Shown here one piece after another: positions 1 through 8,146 of a stretch of DNA of 64,000 nt (position 1 is the first letter of the stretch; each line of letters starts with the position of its first letter). Under the pieces are notes generated by a model that did not search any database, was not told where the DNA came from, and was given only the letters and a program-made list of their open reading frames with translations. The DNA is from Oscillospiraceae bacterium (lineage in GTDB: Bacteria > Bacillota > Clostridia > Oscillospirales > Acutalibacteraceae). The stretch covers positions 230,189 to 294,188 of the forward strand of contig DOQR01000006.1 of assembly GCA_003514385.1 (NCBI GenBank), in the 5' to 3' direction. The translations under genes were made by a program, and so were the position numbers.

Positions 1-526
1 TCTTTTCCGCGCGAAGTTGCAGGGTCAGGGAATCTGACTTCTTCGGTTTTCTGCCGCGCCACGGGATACTCATCCTCACTGCAAGCCAGCAAAAAGATTT
101 ATCGAGCCCGTATCTGTCGAGCAGAGCTTCCGCCGCATCACCGTTGTCGGGGAAAAGCGGATTCCAGCAGTCGGAGCTTGAAAACTCCATGTCGCTTTTT
201 CTGCCGCCGAACTGAATTGAGGCGAAGATATCGCCGTTCAGCGGATTTTCAGCTTCTATTTCAGCTTGCTGTTCGTCTGAAAAGCCGTCACAATCGCTGT
301 TTTCATCGAGCCCGAATTTTTCTATAAACTCACGAAAGCTTTCAATGCTCACTTTCTTGAACATATCTGCAACAAGCCCCTTGCCGCAAACATAGACAGA
401 CGGCACGAGCCAGCTTTCGCCTCCCCAAAGAAAGCTTTTATTGATTTCGATTTCCTTTCCCGCGCGGTCGCGACCGAAGTGGCCGTAGAGCGAGCCCTGA
501 TAAAAGACCTTGTATTTTTTCTCCAT
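1..526 (-). CDS. Hypothetical protein, C-terminus beyond the window
   Basis: An open frame starts at an ATG whose last complement base is 526 and runs without a stop to the left edge, giving at least 175 residues (MEKKYKVFYQGSLYGHFGRD at the N-terminus). There is no signal peptide or membrane segment. The middle is acidic and the visible end is basic (WRGRKPKK). I do not recognise a family. The start lies 1 nt after the stop of the upstream secreted DUF4832-like gene, so the two are probably co-transcribed and translationally coupled. Frame continuity and coupling support a real gene; function is unknown. Confidence 0.7.
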   Translation of the reverse strand, partial: MEKKYKVFYQGSLYGHFGRDRAGKEIEINKSFLWGGESWLVPSVYVCGKGLVADMFKKVSIESFREFIEKFGLDENSDCDGFSDEQQAEIEAENPLNGDIFASIQFGGRKSDMEFSSSDCWNPLFPDNGDAAEALLDRYGLDKSFCWLAVRMSIPWRGRKPKKSDSLTLQLRAEK

Positions 527-527
527 A

Positions 528-1865
528 TCAAAACCTCATCATGTTCCCGAGCTCGAGCGACCCGTCGGCGCGCTGCAGCTCGGACGAGTTGGAGAAGCGT
601 ATCGGCTTGCCGTTTTCGAGCGGCTTTTCAATGCGGACGAAGAGCGACTGCCCGTCGTCTATGCTTATCTGCGCCGAGAAGACTGCGCTTTTCCCGGGCA
701 TGAGGCGACAGAGCTTTTGATTTTCCGCTTTAGTCCACTGCGCATTTTTCTCGTTTCCGACGCCGAAAGACACGCCGAGATCATAGTATATCGGGGCGAC
801 GCCCGTATTTTTTATCGTGACAGAAGCATAAATTTTGCCGAAAATTTTCATCACTCTCGCGTCTGTGACAGTAAAATCATAGCCGAGAGCCGCCGAAGCT
901 GTTTTGGCGCGCTCGATTTCGTCCGCGCCGAGATTTTCTTCAAACGCGCCCGCCATCATCAGCCACGAGCAGTGGGTCACATTGACGCACTCGGAGTAGT
1001 CCTGATATCCGTCAAGCGGCGCGCCGGACAAGAACGCCGACTGTCCCTCCGGGCGAAACTCGCCGCCGATTGGCTGATTTTTCCAGGCCCCGGTCTGATG
1101 CGCCTTTTTCATCTTGGACATAAAATACCAGCTCTCGCCGTAGAGTGTCGAGTGGGTGAAAGAATCGTCGTGGAAGCCGACATTGCCGCCGCGCGTCGTG
1201 CCAGGAGTCCCGGGATAGCGGGTCAGAATGCGCGTAGTCTTGAAATTTTCCGCAAATGCGGAGATAATTTTTGCTTTCTGCTCTTTTGAAGCTTCAAGCT
1301 CCGGCAGGCAGACATGCCACTCGCCCCAGTGGCCGAGAAGCCCCGTTGTGATATAGGCTATGCGGCGGTCGCCGTCGTATTCGCGCGCCAGCTCGCGCAC
1401 AAAATCGCAGAGGATATCAATGAGCCTGCCGTCCGAATAGTCGGGGCACCAGCCTCCGCCGTATTCGTCGTAGTGCTCTTTTTTTATGCCCATATCCCAG
1501 ATGAACTGCGGCACAGCTTTTTCGCCGATACCCGATCCGGGATAGTCGAGATAGACTCTGAAAACCGCCTGATTCCCGCGCGCCGATATCTCTTCAAGAT
1601 ACGGCTCAAGCCCCTCGCGGATAGTGTATTCGCCGCTGTCGGACATGAGCGCGGAGAGCGGAACATAGAACCACTCCATGCTGTAAGGCACGCTGTTGTC
1701 GGCGCCGCCCTGTTTATAAAACGGCATGAAGCCTTTGAGCGGATTGCCGACCGCCTGCTCGTATTCAAAATTATAAGCGGCAAAGCCCTTGAGCGGCGAG
1801 ATACAGAGCGAAAGCCCGAGCAAAAGAGCTGAGAGACGGGCAAAAAATTTCAGAAATCTTCTCAT
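528..1865 (-). CDS. Secreted DUF4874/DUF4832-type protein
   Basis: The 445-aa product begins with a signal peptide (MRRFLKFFARLSALLLGLSL, cleavage probably near residue 29). The mature start carries NPLKGFMPF, the type of motif that opens DUF4874/DUF4832 proteins. These have a TIM-barrel-like domain followed by a beta-sandwich and are suspected, not proven, to act on polysaccharide. GLLGHWGEWH near the middle fits the expected barrel strand with acidic and aromatic residues. The gene sits 12 nt downstream of the ANT(6)-like gene and 1 nt upstream of an unknown gene on the same strand. An extracellular carbohydrate role is an inference from the family. Confidence 0.72.
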   Translation of the reverse strand: MRRFLKFFARLSALLLGLSLCISPLKGFAAYNFEYEQAVGNPLKGFMPFYKQGGADNSVPYSMEWFYVPLSALMSDSGEYTIREGLEPYLEEISARGNQAVFRVYLDYPGSGIGEKAVPQFIWDMGIKKEHYDEYGGGWCPDYSDGRLIDILCDFVRELAREYDGDRRIAYITTGLLGHWGEWHVCLPELEASKEQKAKIISAFAENFKTTRILTRYPGTPGTTRGGNVGFHDDSFTHSTLYGESWYFMSKMKKAHQTGAWKNQPIGGEFRPEGQSAFLSGAPLDGYQDYSECVNVTHCSWLMMAGAFEENLGADEIERAKTASAALGYDFTVTDARVMKIFGKIYASVTIKNTGVAPIYYDLGVSFGVGNEKNAQWTKAENQKLCRLMPGKSAVFSAQISIDDGQSLFVRIEKPLENGKPIRFSNSSELQRADGSLELGNMMRF

Positions 1866-1877
1866 AGCGTTTTCCTT

Positions 1878-2741
1878 TCAGTATATCTCAAAAGCGTCCT
1901 GCGGCAGGTTTCTCACATGATCGAGATAGCCGATGCAGGCAGCCGCCTCGCGTTCGTTATAGCAATAATCGAGCATGGCGGAGGTTTTTCGCGCGGTCTC
2001 GTCAAAGAGCTCGGTCATCACGCCGACCGCGTCCCATATTTCATTCGCCCGTGCGGCGCAATATGTCGAAAGATAACGGGAGCATATCTCCTCGGGCAGG
2101 AAGCGCGCCATATATTTTGACGATTTCCCGGTGCTTATCGTGAATCCGTTTTCCGCGCCCGTGAGCCAGTCGAGCATCTGCCGCAGCTGCGGACGGATGT
2201 TGAAATCCATCATTTCGAGCGTATAGCTCAGCTCGCCGCGCCACAAGCCCTTTGCAACATTGTCGAGGCACCACCAAAACTCGTTGCACACGGCGGAGAA
2301 CTCCGCCTGCGTCGGCTTTTTCACATTGAAAACAGTCGTATCCCTGCCGATATCCTGCGGGATAATATTCTCTTTGTCAACAAGCACGCGGCAGATGTCA
2401 ATATTTTTCAGCGCGTGCTCCGGCGTGCAGACATGGAGGTCGAGCCTGTTGCCGTCCGAAAACCGAATGAGCCAGCCGTAGCAGTTTTTTGTATCTGACT
2501 TCTCAAACGGACAGTCGTCGGGATATTGCATGAACAGCCGCTCGCCGAAGCGGTCTATCCATGATTTGTCTGCGATAAAGGGCGCCGTGTCCCTGACTAT
2601 ATATTCAACGTCGTAGTCCCGGAAAATATCTTTTTGAGCGTTCGGGTCGACCCGAGAGCCCTCGAGATATGCGGCGATTATCCGCTCATCCTCTCGGGCG
2701 GTGCGGATAATTAAATCGAGCATCTCTTTTTCGCTGCGCAT
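1878..2741 (-). CDS. ANT(6)/AadK-like aminoglycoside 6-nucleotidyltransferase
   Basis: The 287-aa protein has the nucleotidyltransferase signature GSR followed by KDIFRDYDVEYIV (residues about 28-50), with the paired acidic residues that bind metal and ATP. Length matches AadK/AadE enzymes, which adenylylate streptomycin at position 6. Later segments (WLIRFSDGNRLDLHV, the Trp-rich ELSYTLEMMD region) also fit the family. GC content and codon use match the neighbours, and no mobile genes adjoin it, so it looks like a resident chromosomal homologue and not a recently acquired cassette. Whether it confers resistance cannot be told from sequence. It is the first gene of an apparent three-gene minus-strand unit. 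Confidence 0.85.
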   Translation of the reverse strand: MRSEKEMLDLIIRTAREDERIIAAYLEGSRVDPNAQKDIFRDYDVEYIVRDTAPFIADKSWIDRFGERLFMQYPDDCPFEKSDTKNCYGWLIRFSDGNRLDLHVCTPEHALKNIDICRVLVDKENIIPQDIGRDTTVFNVKKPTQAEFSAVCNEFWWCLDNVAKGLWRGELSYTLEMMDFNIRPQLRQMLDWLTGAENGFTISTGKSSKYMARFLPEEICSRYLSTYCAARANEIWDAVGVMTELFDETARKTSAMLDYCYNEREAAACIGYLDHVRNLPQDAFEIY

Positions 2742-2862
2742 ATCTTCACCCCCCTTTGTTCCAAGTATAACATTCTTTCATCCTTTCCTCAAGATAAAAA
2801 GAGCCGGAGTCTCTGTCGACTTCGGCAAAAAACTTTATTTTTACATATTCCGAGGCGGCGGT

Positions 2863-3540
2863 TTAATCCTCGCGCTTTTTGCGCGCCCGGAGCTTCTCTA
2901 TGCCCGTGCCTACAGCAAGACCGACGGCGGAGACGACCGCACCTATGGGCAGGGTGATTAAATCGTCGAGGTTCACCGCTATATCGCCTGCGGAAACGCC
3001 CGTCGAAGCGGCGTTGGCGAGGGTGAAGGTCAGAAACGGAATGAGAGTGTACATAAGAGCGAGGATAGGCACCGCCCACCATTTTCTTCTGCCCCAATAG
3101 CCGTTTGCGCCTATGAGCAGCGAGATGACGAATGTGGTCAGCGGGATTGCGCCCCATATAACGAGCACGGCGTACGCGCCCGCGTCCGACCCGGAGACGG
3201 CGAGCCAGAAAAACGCGACCGACACCGCCCATATGACGAGATATGCGGCGACGAGCACGAGCTTTCCGAGTCTGCGGCGGCTCTTGACGACGTTTGTGCT
3301 CTCTTCGAGATAGTTGAGATAGTTGAGATTGTTTGACACGGTTTTTTCTTCCTTCAGCAGGCAGTCGAGGCTGACGGAATAGAGGCCGCTCATTCTTATG
3401 ACGCTCACTATATCGGGATAGGTCTTGCCCGTCTCCCAATTCGATACGGTCTGGCGGCTCACGCCGAGCGACTCCGCCGCACTTTCCTGTGTCAGTCCCG
3501 CCGCATTTCTCGCGTCCCTGAGCTTCTTTCCGATATCTAT
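2863..3540 (-). CDS. XRE-family regulator with membrane domain, apparent ATA start
   Basis: A helix-turn-helix domain (GLTQESAAESLGVSRQTVSN, then WETGKTYPD) is followed by four or so hydrophobic segments and a basic tail (EKLRARKKRED). A GTG at 3462 falls inside the recognition helix and would delete half the HTH. Extending the frame upstream gives a complete domain beginning xDIGKKLRDARNAAG. The codon at that position, 8 nt after a strong GGAGG, is ATA (3540-3538). An in-frame TGA lies just upstream with no ATG, GTG or TTG between. The gene therefore uses a rare ATA start, has lost its start by mutation, or carries a sequencing error. Such membrane-bound XRE proteins are common in Clostridia; targets are unknown. 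Confidence 0.75.
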   Translation of the reverse strand: MDIGKKLRDARNAAGLTQESAAESLGVSRQTVSNWETGKTYPDIVSVIRMSGLYSVSLDCLLKEEKTVSNNLNYLNYLEESTNVVKSRRRLGKLVLVAAYLVIWAVSVAFFWLAVSGSDAGAYAVLVIWGAIPLTTFVISLLIGANGYWGRRKWWAVPILALMYTLIPFLTFTLANAASTGVSAGDIAVNLDDLITLPIGAVVSAVGLAVGTGIEKLRARKKRED

Positions 3541-3775
3541 CTGCCGCGCCTCCTTTTTTCGCTTTCAGTTTACGCAAAAAACAGTCGTGTGTCTATCAAA
3601 AGCGTTTTACTTCCGCGCATTTTCCGTGTCAAAATGCTTTTACATATCGATTATATCATGCCGCGCAGGCGTTTTCCATATTAAATTTTGGATGCGGGGC
3701 TGTGTACCAATAAGTCCGTGCGAATTTTGCGGGTTATGATATTCGTCACTATGTGGTAGGATAAATTTTTATAAA

Positions 3776-3875
3776 GATTTCGTGCCGCTTTCGCGGCATC
3801 GGTGCGTCGAGTCGCCGCACCCTACAAATTCCGCGCCAATAAAATTGTACAGATTTCGCGTGCGATTATATCTGC
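3776..3875 (-). repeat. Composite intergenic repeat, copy 1 (inverted)
   Basis: Read on the minus strand, this stretch carries GCAGATATAATC..CGCGAAAT, then an ACAATTTTATT block, then TTTGTAGGGTGCGGCGACTC with GACGCACCG and a GCCGCGAAAGCGGC hairpin. The same modules in the same order occur at 40735-40850, and the first with a different second module at 50133-50216. It lies in the gap between the XRE gene and ribF (3541-3995), where I see no gene. Confidence 0.75.
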
Positions 3876-3935
3876 CCGCATTGCGCACTTTTTCACTATT
3901 CACTTTTACTTATTACTTTGAGCGAAGCGAAACAA

Positions 3936-3982
3936 ACCCCTCAGTCTCGGCTCATGCCGCGCCGGTTCTCTTACAGGGGAGC
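3936..3982 (-). repeat. Partial copy of the GGCTCCCCTGT palindromic repeat
   Basis: On the minus strand the segment reads GGCTCCCCTGTAAGAGAACC, then a GGCGCGGCATGAGCCGAGAC centre, then TGAGGGGTT. It corresponds to the left arm of the larger element at 38006-38207. It is diverged and truncated. Confidence 0.6.
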
Positions 3983-3989
3983 CAATATC

Positions 3990-4027
3990 GAAAAACAGCC
4001 GCCCGGGGATCAATCCTCGGGCGGCTG
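3990..4027 (-). terminator. Rho-independent terminator of typA-ribF
   Basis: Read on the minus strand, CAGCCGCCCGAGG pairs with CCCCGGGCGGCTG across a short loop and is followed by TTTTT. It lies 7 nt past the ribF stop. Confidence 0.9.
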
Positions 4028-4033
4028 CGGTTA

Positions 4034-4921
4034 TTATTTTTCTATGCTGTTAAAAATTTCTTTTGCCGTCTGCGCGTCGGCGGCTATCTGGTCGCCGAGC
4101 GAATCGAGCGAATCGAAGACCCTTTCGGGTCGGATATATCTGAGCAATTTTACTTCGACATTTTTTCCGTAGAGGTCACCGGAGAAGTCGGTTATGCAGG
4201 TCTCGCTGCGCAGATCGTCGCAGGTGAACGACGGGCGGCGTCCGATGTTCGTGACCGCAGCGTGCAGTTCTCCGTCTATCGGCACTGCCGAAGCATATAC
4301 GCCGAACTTCGGGACGATGAAGCCCTCGGGGAAATGCTGATTTATCGTCGGCGCGCCTATCAGCCTGCCGCGCCTGTCGCCGCTGACGACGGTAAATTTA
4401 TAGGAAAATTCGCGCCCGAGCATGGCGTTCGCGTCCTCGACATAGCCGTTTGAAAGGGCGTTTCTTATTCTCGTTGAGCTTATCGGTGCACCGTTATACT
4501 CGGTGCGCTGTGCAACGGCACATAAAACTCCGTGAGCCTTGCACAGCTCCTCGAGGTCGTGGGAATCCGCGGCGGCGTTTTTCGCAAAGCGGTAGTTGTA
4601 GCCGCAGCAGACCGCGCCCGCGTTCAGTTCGCCGATTAAAACATCATTGACGAACTGCTCCGCCGACATATCGGCGATGCGCCCGAACGATATCTTTTTG
4701 ACGGTTATGCCAAGGCTTTCGAGCATTTCGTCGCGCGCCTGCGGGGTCATCAGCTCCGGGGGAGCTCCCGCGCCGACAACTTTCAGCGGGTGCTCGTCAA
4801 AGACGAGGGCGCACGGCTCGAAGCCGTCTTTTTCAAACGAGAGAGCGAGGTCGAGCACAGCCCTGTGACCCCGATGGAGTCCGTCAAAGCTGCCCAGAGC
4901 AACCGATCGGCGCTGTGTCAT
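4034..4921 (-). CDS. ribF: Bifunctional riboflavin kinase/FAD synthetase
   Basis: This enzyme phosphorylates riboflavin to FMN and adenylylates FMN to FAD in the cytosol. The N-terminal FAD synthetase domain shows GSFDGLHRGHRAVL (residues 10-23), a nucleotidyltransferase HxGH-type motif. The C-terminal kinase domain shows GDRRGRLIGAPTIN, the usual GRxxGxPTxN binding motif. The frame is open to 5026, but the ATG at 4921 is preferred. It follows AAAGGGGAG and begins directly with the conserved strand, giving 295 aa, normal for the family. The start is 19 nt past the typA stop, so the two form an operon closed by the terminator at 3990-4027. Confidence 0.95.
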   Translation of the reverse strand: MTQRRSVALGSFDGLHRGHRAVLDLALSFEKDGFEPCALVFDEHPLKVVGAGAPPELMTPQARDEMLESLGITVKKISFGRIADMSAEQFVNDVLIGELNAGAVCCGYNYRFAKNAAADSHDLEELCKAHGVLCAVAQRTEYNGAPISSTRIRNALSNGYVEDANAMLGREFSYKFTVVSGDRRGRLIGAPTINQHFPEGFIVPKFGVYASAVPIDGELHAAVTNIGRRPSFTCDDLRSETCITDFSGDLYGKNVEVKLLRYIRPERVFDSLDSLGDQIAADAQTAKEIFNSIEK

Positions 4922-4940
4922 TCCTGTCTCCCCTTTCAGA

Positions 4941-6761
4941 TTACTTGCCTCTGAACTGCTGCTTGAGTCTCTTTTCTTTCGAAAGAATACGCTTTCTGAG
5001 TCTGAGCGACTTGGGCGTGACTTCAAGCAGTTCGTCGTCCTTTATGAATTCCATGCACTGCTCGAGACTCATCTCCGTATAGGGCACGAGGCGCAGCGCG
5101 TCATCGGAACCCGATGCACGGGTGTTGGTCAGATGCTTGCTCTTGCAGATATTGCAGACTATATCCTCATTCTTGGCACATTCGCCGACTATCATACCCT
5201 CGTAGACCTCGACGCCTGCGGGAATGAACAGCCTGCCTCTGTCCTGAGTGTTGAACAGACCGTATGCGGTGCTCACGCCGGTCTCGTGAACGACTATAGA
5301 GCCGCGCTCACGGGTGACTATCTCGCCTTTGTAGGGCTCATAGCCGTCGAACACCTGGTTCATGATACCGTTGCCGTTGGTGTCTGTGAGGAACTCGGCG
5401 CGGTAGCCGATGAGTCCTCTCGACGGGATGCGGAACTCAAGGTGAGTTGCGCCGCCGTCACGCGTGCCCATGTTGACAAGCTCGCCCTTGCGGGATCCGA
5501 GCTTCTCTATAACAGCGCCGACATACTGCTCGGGAACTTCGACTATGAGCAGCTCCATAGGCTCGCAGGTCTTGCCGTTTATCTCTTTGAGAATGACCTT
5601 CGGGCGCGAAACCTGGAACTCGTAGCCCTGACGGCGCATGGTCTCAATGAGAATTGACAGATGCAGCTCGCCGCGGCCGGAGACTTTGAAAGTATCGGTC
5701 GAATCGGTCTCTTCAACGCGCATGCTGACGTTCGTCTCGACCTCCTTGAACAGGCGGTCTCTGATATTTCTCGAAGTAACGAACTTGCCCTCGCGACCTG
5801 CGAACGGGCTGTCGTTGACCATGAAGTTCATGGATATCGTGGGCTCGTCTATTTTTATGAAAGGCATCGGCTCGATGCAGTCCGGGGAGCAGGCGGTCTC
5901 GCCGATATTTATGTCGCTGATGCCGGAGATGCAGACAATATCGCCCGCGGCAGCGGAATCGACCTCGACACGCGAGAGTCCCTCAAACTGATAGAGGCGC
6001 GACACCCTGACATTCTCCTGAGTGCCGTCCGTTTTGCAGAGCACTATCGGCTCGTTCTTCTTGACCCTGCCGCGCTCAACTCTGCCGACGCCTATTCTGC
6101 CGATATAATCATCGTAGTCAAGGCTCGTGAAGAGTATCTGAAGCGGGGCATCGACGTCGCCGTCGGGAGCTTCGATATGCTCGAGAATTGAGTCGAGCAG
6201 CGGGCGCATATCACCCGAGCGGACATTGGGATCGAGCGAGGAATAGCCGTCTCTTGCCGAAGCGTAGACAACGGGGAAGTCGAGCTGATCCTCCTCGGCG
6301 CCGAGGTCGATGAACAGGTCAATGACCTCGTCAACAACTTCTGCGGGGCGCGCGTTGGGTCTGTCGACCTTGTTGATAACAACGAGTACTTTCTTCTTGA
6401 GCGCAAGAGCCTTTTTGAGGACGAAGCGCGTCTGGGGCATGCAGCCCTCGAACGCATCGACGAGCAGAAGCACGCCGTCGACCATCATGAGTATGCGCTC
6501 GACCTCGCCACCGAAATCGGCATGGCCGGGAGTGTCAACGATATTGATTTTCACGCCGTTATAATGGACGGCGGTGTTCTTTGAAAGTATTGTTATTCCG
6601 CGCTCACGCTCAAGGTCGTTTGAGTCCATGACCCTGTCCTGAACCTGCTCATTGGCTCTGAATATGCCGCTCTGCTTGAGCATCTCGTCGACGAGGGTAG
6701 TCTTGCCGTGGTCGACGTGCGCTATTATGGCTATATTTCTTACGTCTTCTCTCTTTGCCAA
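4941..6761 (-). CDS. typA: Ribosome-associated translational GTPase BipA/TypA
   Basis: The 606-aa protein is full length. Residues 12-20 give the P-loop IAHVDHGKTT, followed by DTPGHADFGGEVER (G3) and NKVDRPNA (G4). Domain II, the EF-G-like domains and the BipA-specific C-terminus ending RKRILSKEKRLKQQF are present. TypA binds the ribosome and aids large-subunit assembly and stress or cold adaptation. The start is TTG (6761): an in-frame TGA lies just upstream, GGGTGA sits 6 nt before it, and the protein begins MAKREDVRNIAIIAHVDHGK as expected. A long inverted repeat lies in its leader (6821-6899). It is co-transcribed with ribF. Confidence 0.97.
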   Translation of the reverse strand: MAKREDVRNIAIIAHVDHGKTTLVDEMLKQSGIFRANEQVQDRVMDSNDLERERGITILSKNTAVHYNGVKINIVDTPGHADFGGEVERILMMVDGVLLLVDAFEGCMPQTRFVLKKALALKKKVLVVINKVDRPNARPAEVVDEVIDLFIDLGAEEDQLDFPVVYASARDGYSSLDPNVRSGDMRPLLDSILEHIEAPDGDVDAPLQILFTSLDYDDYIGRIGVGRVERGRVKKNEPIVLCKTDGTQENVRVSRLYQFEGLSRVEVDSAAAGDIVCISGISDINIGETACSPDCIEPMPFIKIDEPTISMNFMVNDSPFAGREGKFVTSRNIRDRLFKEVETNVSMRVEETDSTDTFKVSGRGELHLSILIETMRRQGYEFQVSRPKVILKEINGKTCEPMELLIVEVPEQYVGAVIEKLGSRKGELVNMGTRDGGATHLEFRIPSRGLIGYRAEFLTDTNGNGIMNQVFDGYEPYKGEIVTRERGSIVVHETGVSTAYGLFNTQDRGRLFIPAGVEVYEGMIVGECAKNEDIVCNICKSKHLTNTRASGSDDALRLVPYTEMSLEQCMEFIKDDELLEVTPKSLRLRKRILSKEKRLKQQFRGK

Positions 6762-6820
6762 AAGAATTCACCCATTCCTGAAAAATTTGTGATGATAAAA
6801 GTTGAAAGCGGTCTGCGGAT

Positions 6821-6899
6821 GGTCGTTTTTCCGTCAGCGCGCACAAAAACAAGAGCGCATCTTTGTGCGTCCTGACGAAAAAACCCCCGTCAAACGACC
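6821..6899. repeat. Long inverted repeat in the typA leader
   Basis: Arms 6825-6847 and 6862-6884 pair over 23 bp with three mismatches around a 14-nt loop. An outer pair, GGTCGTTT (6821-6828) with AAACGACC (6892-6899), can extend or compete with it. No T-run follows on either side, so it is not a standard terminator. In the typA transcript it would form a stable 5'-UTR hairpin about 60 nt before the start. Confidence 0.6.
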
Positions 6900-6947
6900 G
6901 CGCCGCCGCCAAATACGGCAGGAATATAAAAGCTTCTAAAAAGCACT

Positions 6948-6979
6948 ATTTCGGCGGAACATAAAAGTTCCGCCGAAAA
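6948..6979 (-). terminator. Terminator after the SDR gene
   Basis: TTTTCGGCGGAAC and GTTCCGCCGAAA form a near-perfect stem 15 nt past the stop of the SDR gene, with an A/T-rich tail. It separates that gene from typA. Confidence 0.75.
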
Positions 6980-6994
6980 TGAGTGTATGTTTAA

Positions 6995-8017
6995 TTATTC
7001 GCCCTTCATTTCAAGGAGCTTGACCTTGCCCTCATAGGAAGCAACGCTGACCTTGATAGAATCGGTGATAGCAGCCTTGATGTCGTCCTCAGTAACACCG
7101 AGCTCTTTGTAAGCATAATCAGTGGGCATGAAGAGATCGAGATCCATGATCTCCGGAAGACCCATGGGATTGATACCGCTGTCGATGCCCTTCTCGGCAT
7201 ACTCCTTGACGACGCCCTTGAGTCCCATTCTCATCATCCACGGCGGGATGCCGATGATCTTTCTGTTATCGCCCATGCCTCTTGCGGCGTAGACTATCTT
7301 GAGGAACGGAGCCCACTTCATGTTGTAGCAACTGATAGGCCATGCCTTTGCACCGGTGCTGCGCTCAGCCGCGCCGACGATGGACTCACCGACCTGGCGG
7401 ACTGTAAGCATAGCTGTACCGCCTCTGGGATAGAGGGTGCAGGGAAGCTTATCCATTCTCTTGATCTGCTCGATAAGGATAACCCAAACGGGCTTTCTGC
7501 CGGGCTGAGTGCCGAAGATGTAGGGCAGCTCGAGAACGGCAACATCGAAGTTGTCATCGGCATAGGAGAAAGCGACGTTCTCCTGGTCGATACGACTTCT
7601 GATATAGGGGTGCTTCTCGCAGAGCTTCATATCCGGACGCTCTTTGGCAAGGTAGGAGAAGTAAGAGCCGAGGATAACGGCCTTCTTATAACCGAGCTCC
7701 TTGCAGATGGGAAGAAGTCTCTTGAGGGGAGCGATGTTGTACTTGTAGTAAGCATCGTAAACGGGTGCGGGGAATTCGACTCTCTCGTCGACGCCTGCGG
7801 CGAAAACAAAGCAGTCGCAGCCGGCCATAAGCTCTCTGATCTCATCGTCGGTCTTCTCGTAAATATTGCACATTACGATCTCCATCTCCTCGGGGATGGG
7901 AGCTCCTTCGGGAAGGGGCGGAAGAGCAACAGACTTGACGCTGTGGCCTCTGTCAATGAAAATACGTGCTGCGGCGCTGCCGAGAAGGCCGGTGCCGCCA
8001 ATCATAAATACCTTCAT
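6995..8017 (-). CDS. Atypical NAD(P)-dependent epimerase/SDR-like protein
   Basis: The 340-aa protein has a Rossmann dinucleotide motif at the N-terminus (MKVFMIGGTGLLGSAAARIF) and the overall layout of an extended short-chain dehydrogenase. The expected YxxxK catalytic pair appears as YIRSR, with Arg in place of Lys, so it may be an atypical SDR that binds nucleotide without classical catalysis. The frame is open to 8116, but the ATG at 8017 follows GGAGGTAAACAAA at ideal spacing and begins with the Rossmann strand. A strong promoter lies at 8054-8082. Substrate is unknown. It appears monocistronic, ended by the hairpin at 6948-6979. Confidence 0.8.
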   Translation of the reverse strand: MKVFMIGGTGLLGSAAARIFIDRGHSVKSVALPPLPEGAPIPEEMEIVMCNIYEKTDDEIRELMAGCDCFVFAAGVDERVEFPAPVYDAYYKYNIAPLKRLLPICKELGYKKAVILGSYFSYLAKERPDMKLCEKHPYIRSRIDQENVAFSYADDNFDVAVLELPYIFGTQPGRKPVWVILIEQIKRMDKLPCTLYPRGGTAMLTVRQVGESIVGAAERSTGAKAWPISCYNMKWAPFLKIVYAARGMGDNRKIIGIPPWMMRMGLKGVVKEYAEKGIDSGINPMGLPEIMDLDLFMPTDYAYKELGVTEDDIKAAITDSIKVSVASYEGKVKLLEMKGE

Positions 8018-8053
8018 TTTGTTTACCTCCAATTTATTTGCATTTGCTTTTTT

Positions 8054-8082
8054 ATTATACTTTTTATATCGGTAATAGTCAA
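8054..8082 (-). promoter_or_regulatory. Sigma-A promoter of the SDR gene
   Basis: On the minus strand: TTGACT, 17-nt spacer, TATAAT, about 35 nt before the start codon. Confidence 0.8.
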
Positions 8083-8101
8083 GCGATAAACGACAAAAAA
8101 G

Positions 8102-8115
8102 TGTACTAAAGTACA
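8102..8115. promoter_or_regulatory. Palindrome upstream of the SDR promoter
   Basis: TGTACT-AA-AGTACA, 6-bp perfect arms, located about 20 bp upstream of the -35 box. It is placed where an activator or repressor could bind. No regulator is identified. Confidence 0.4.
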
Positions 8116-8146
8116 AAAATTTCCGACGCTTTCTTTGTGTAAAAAA

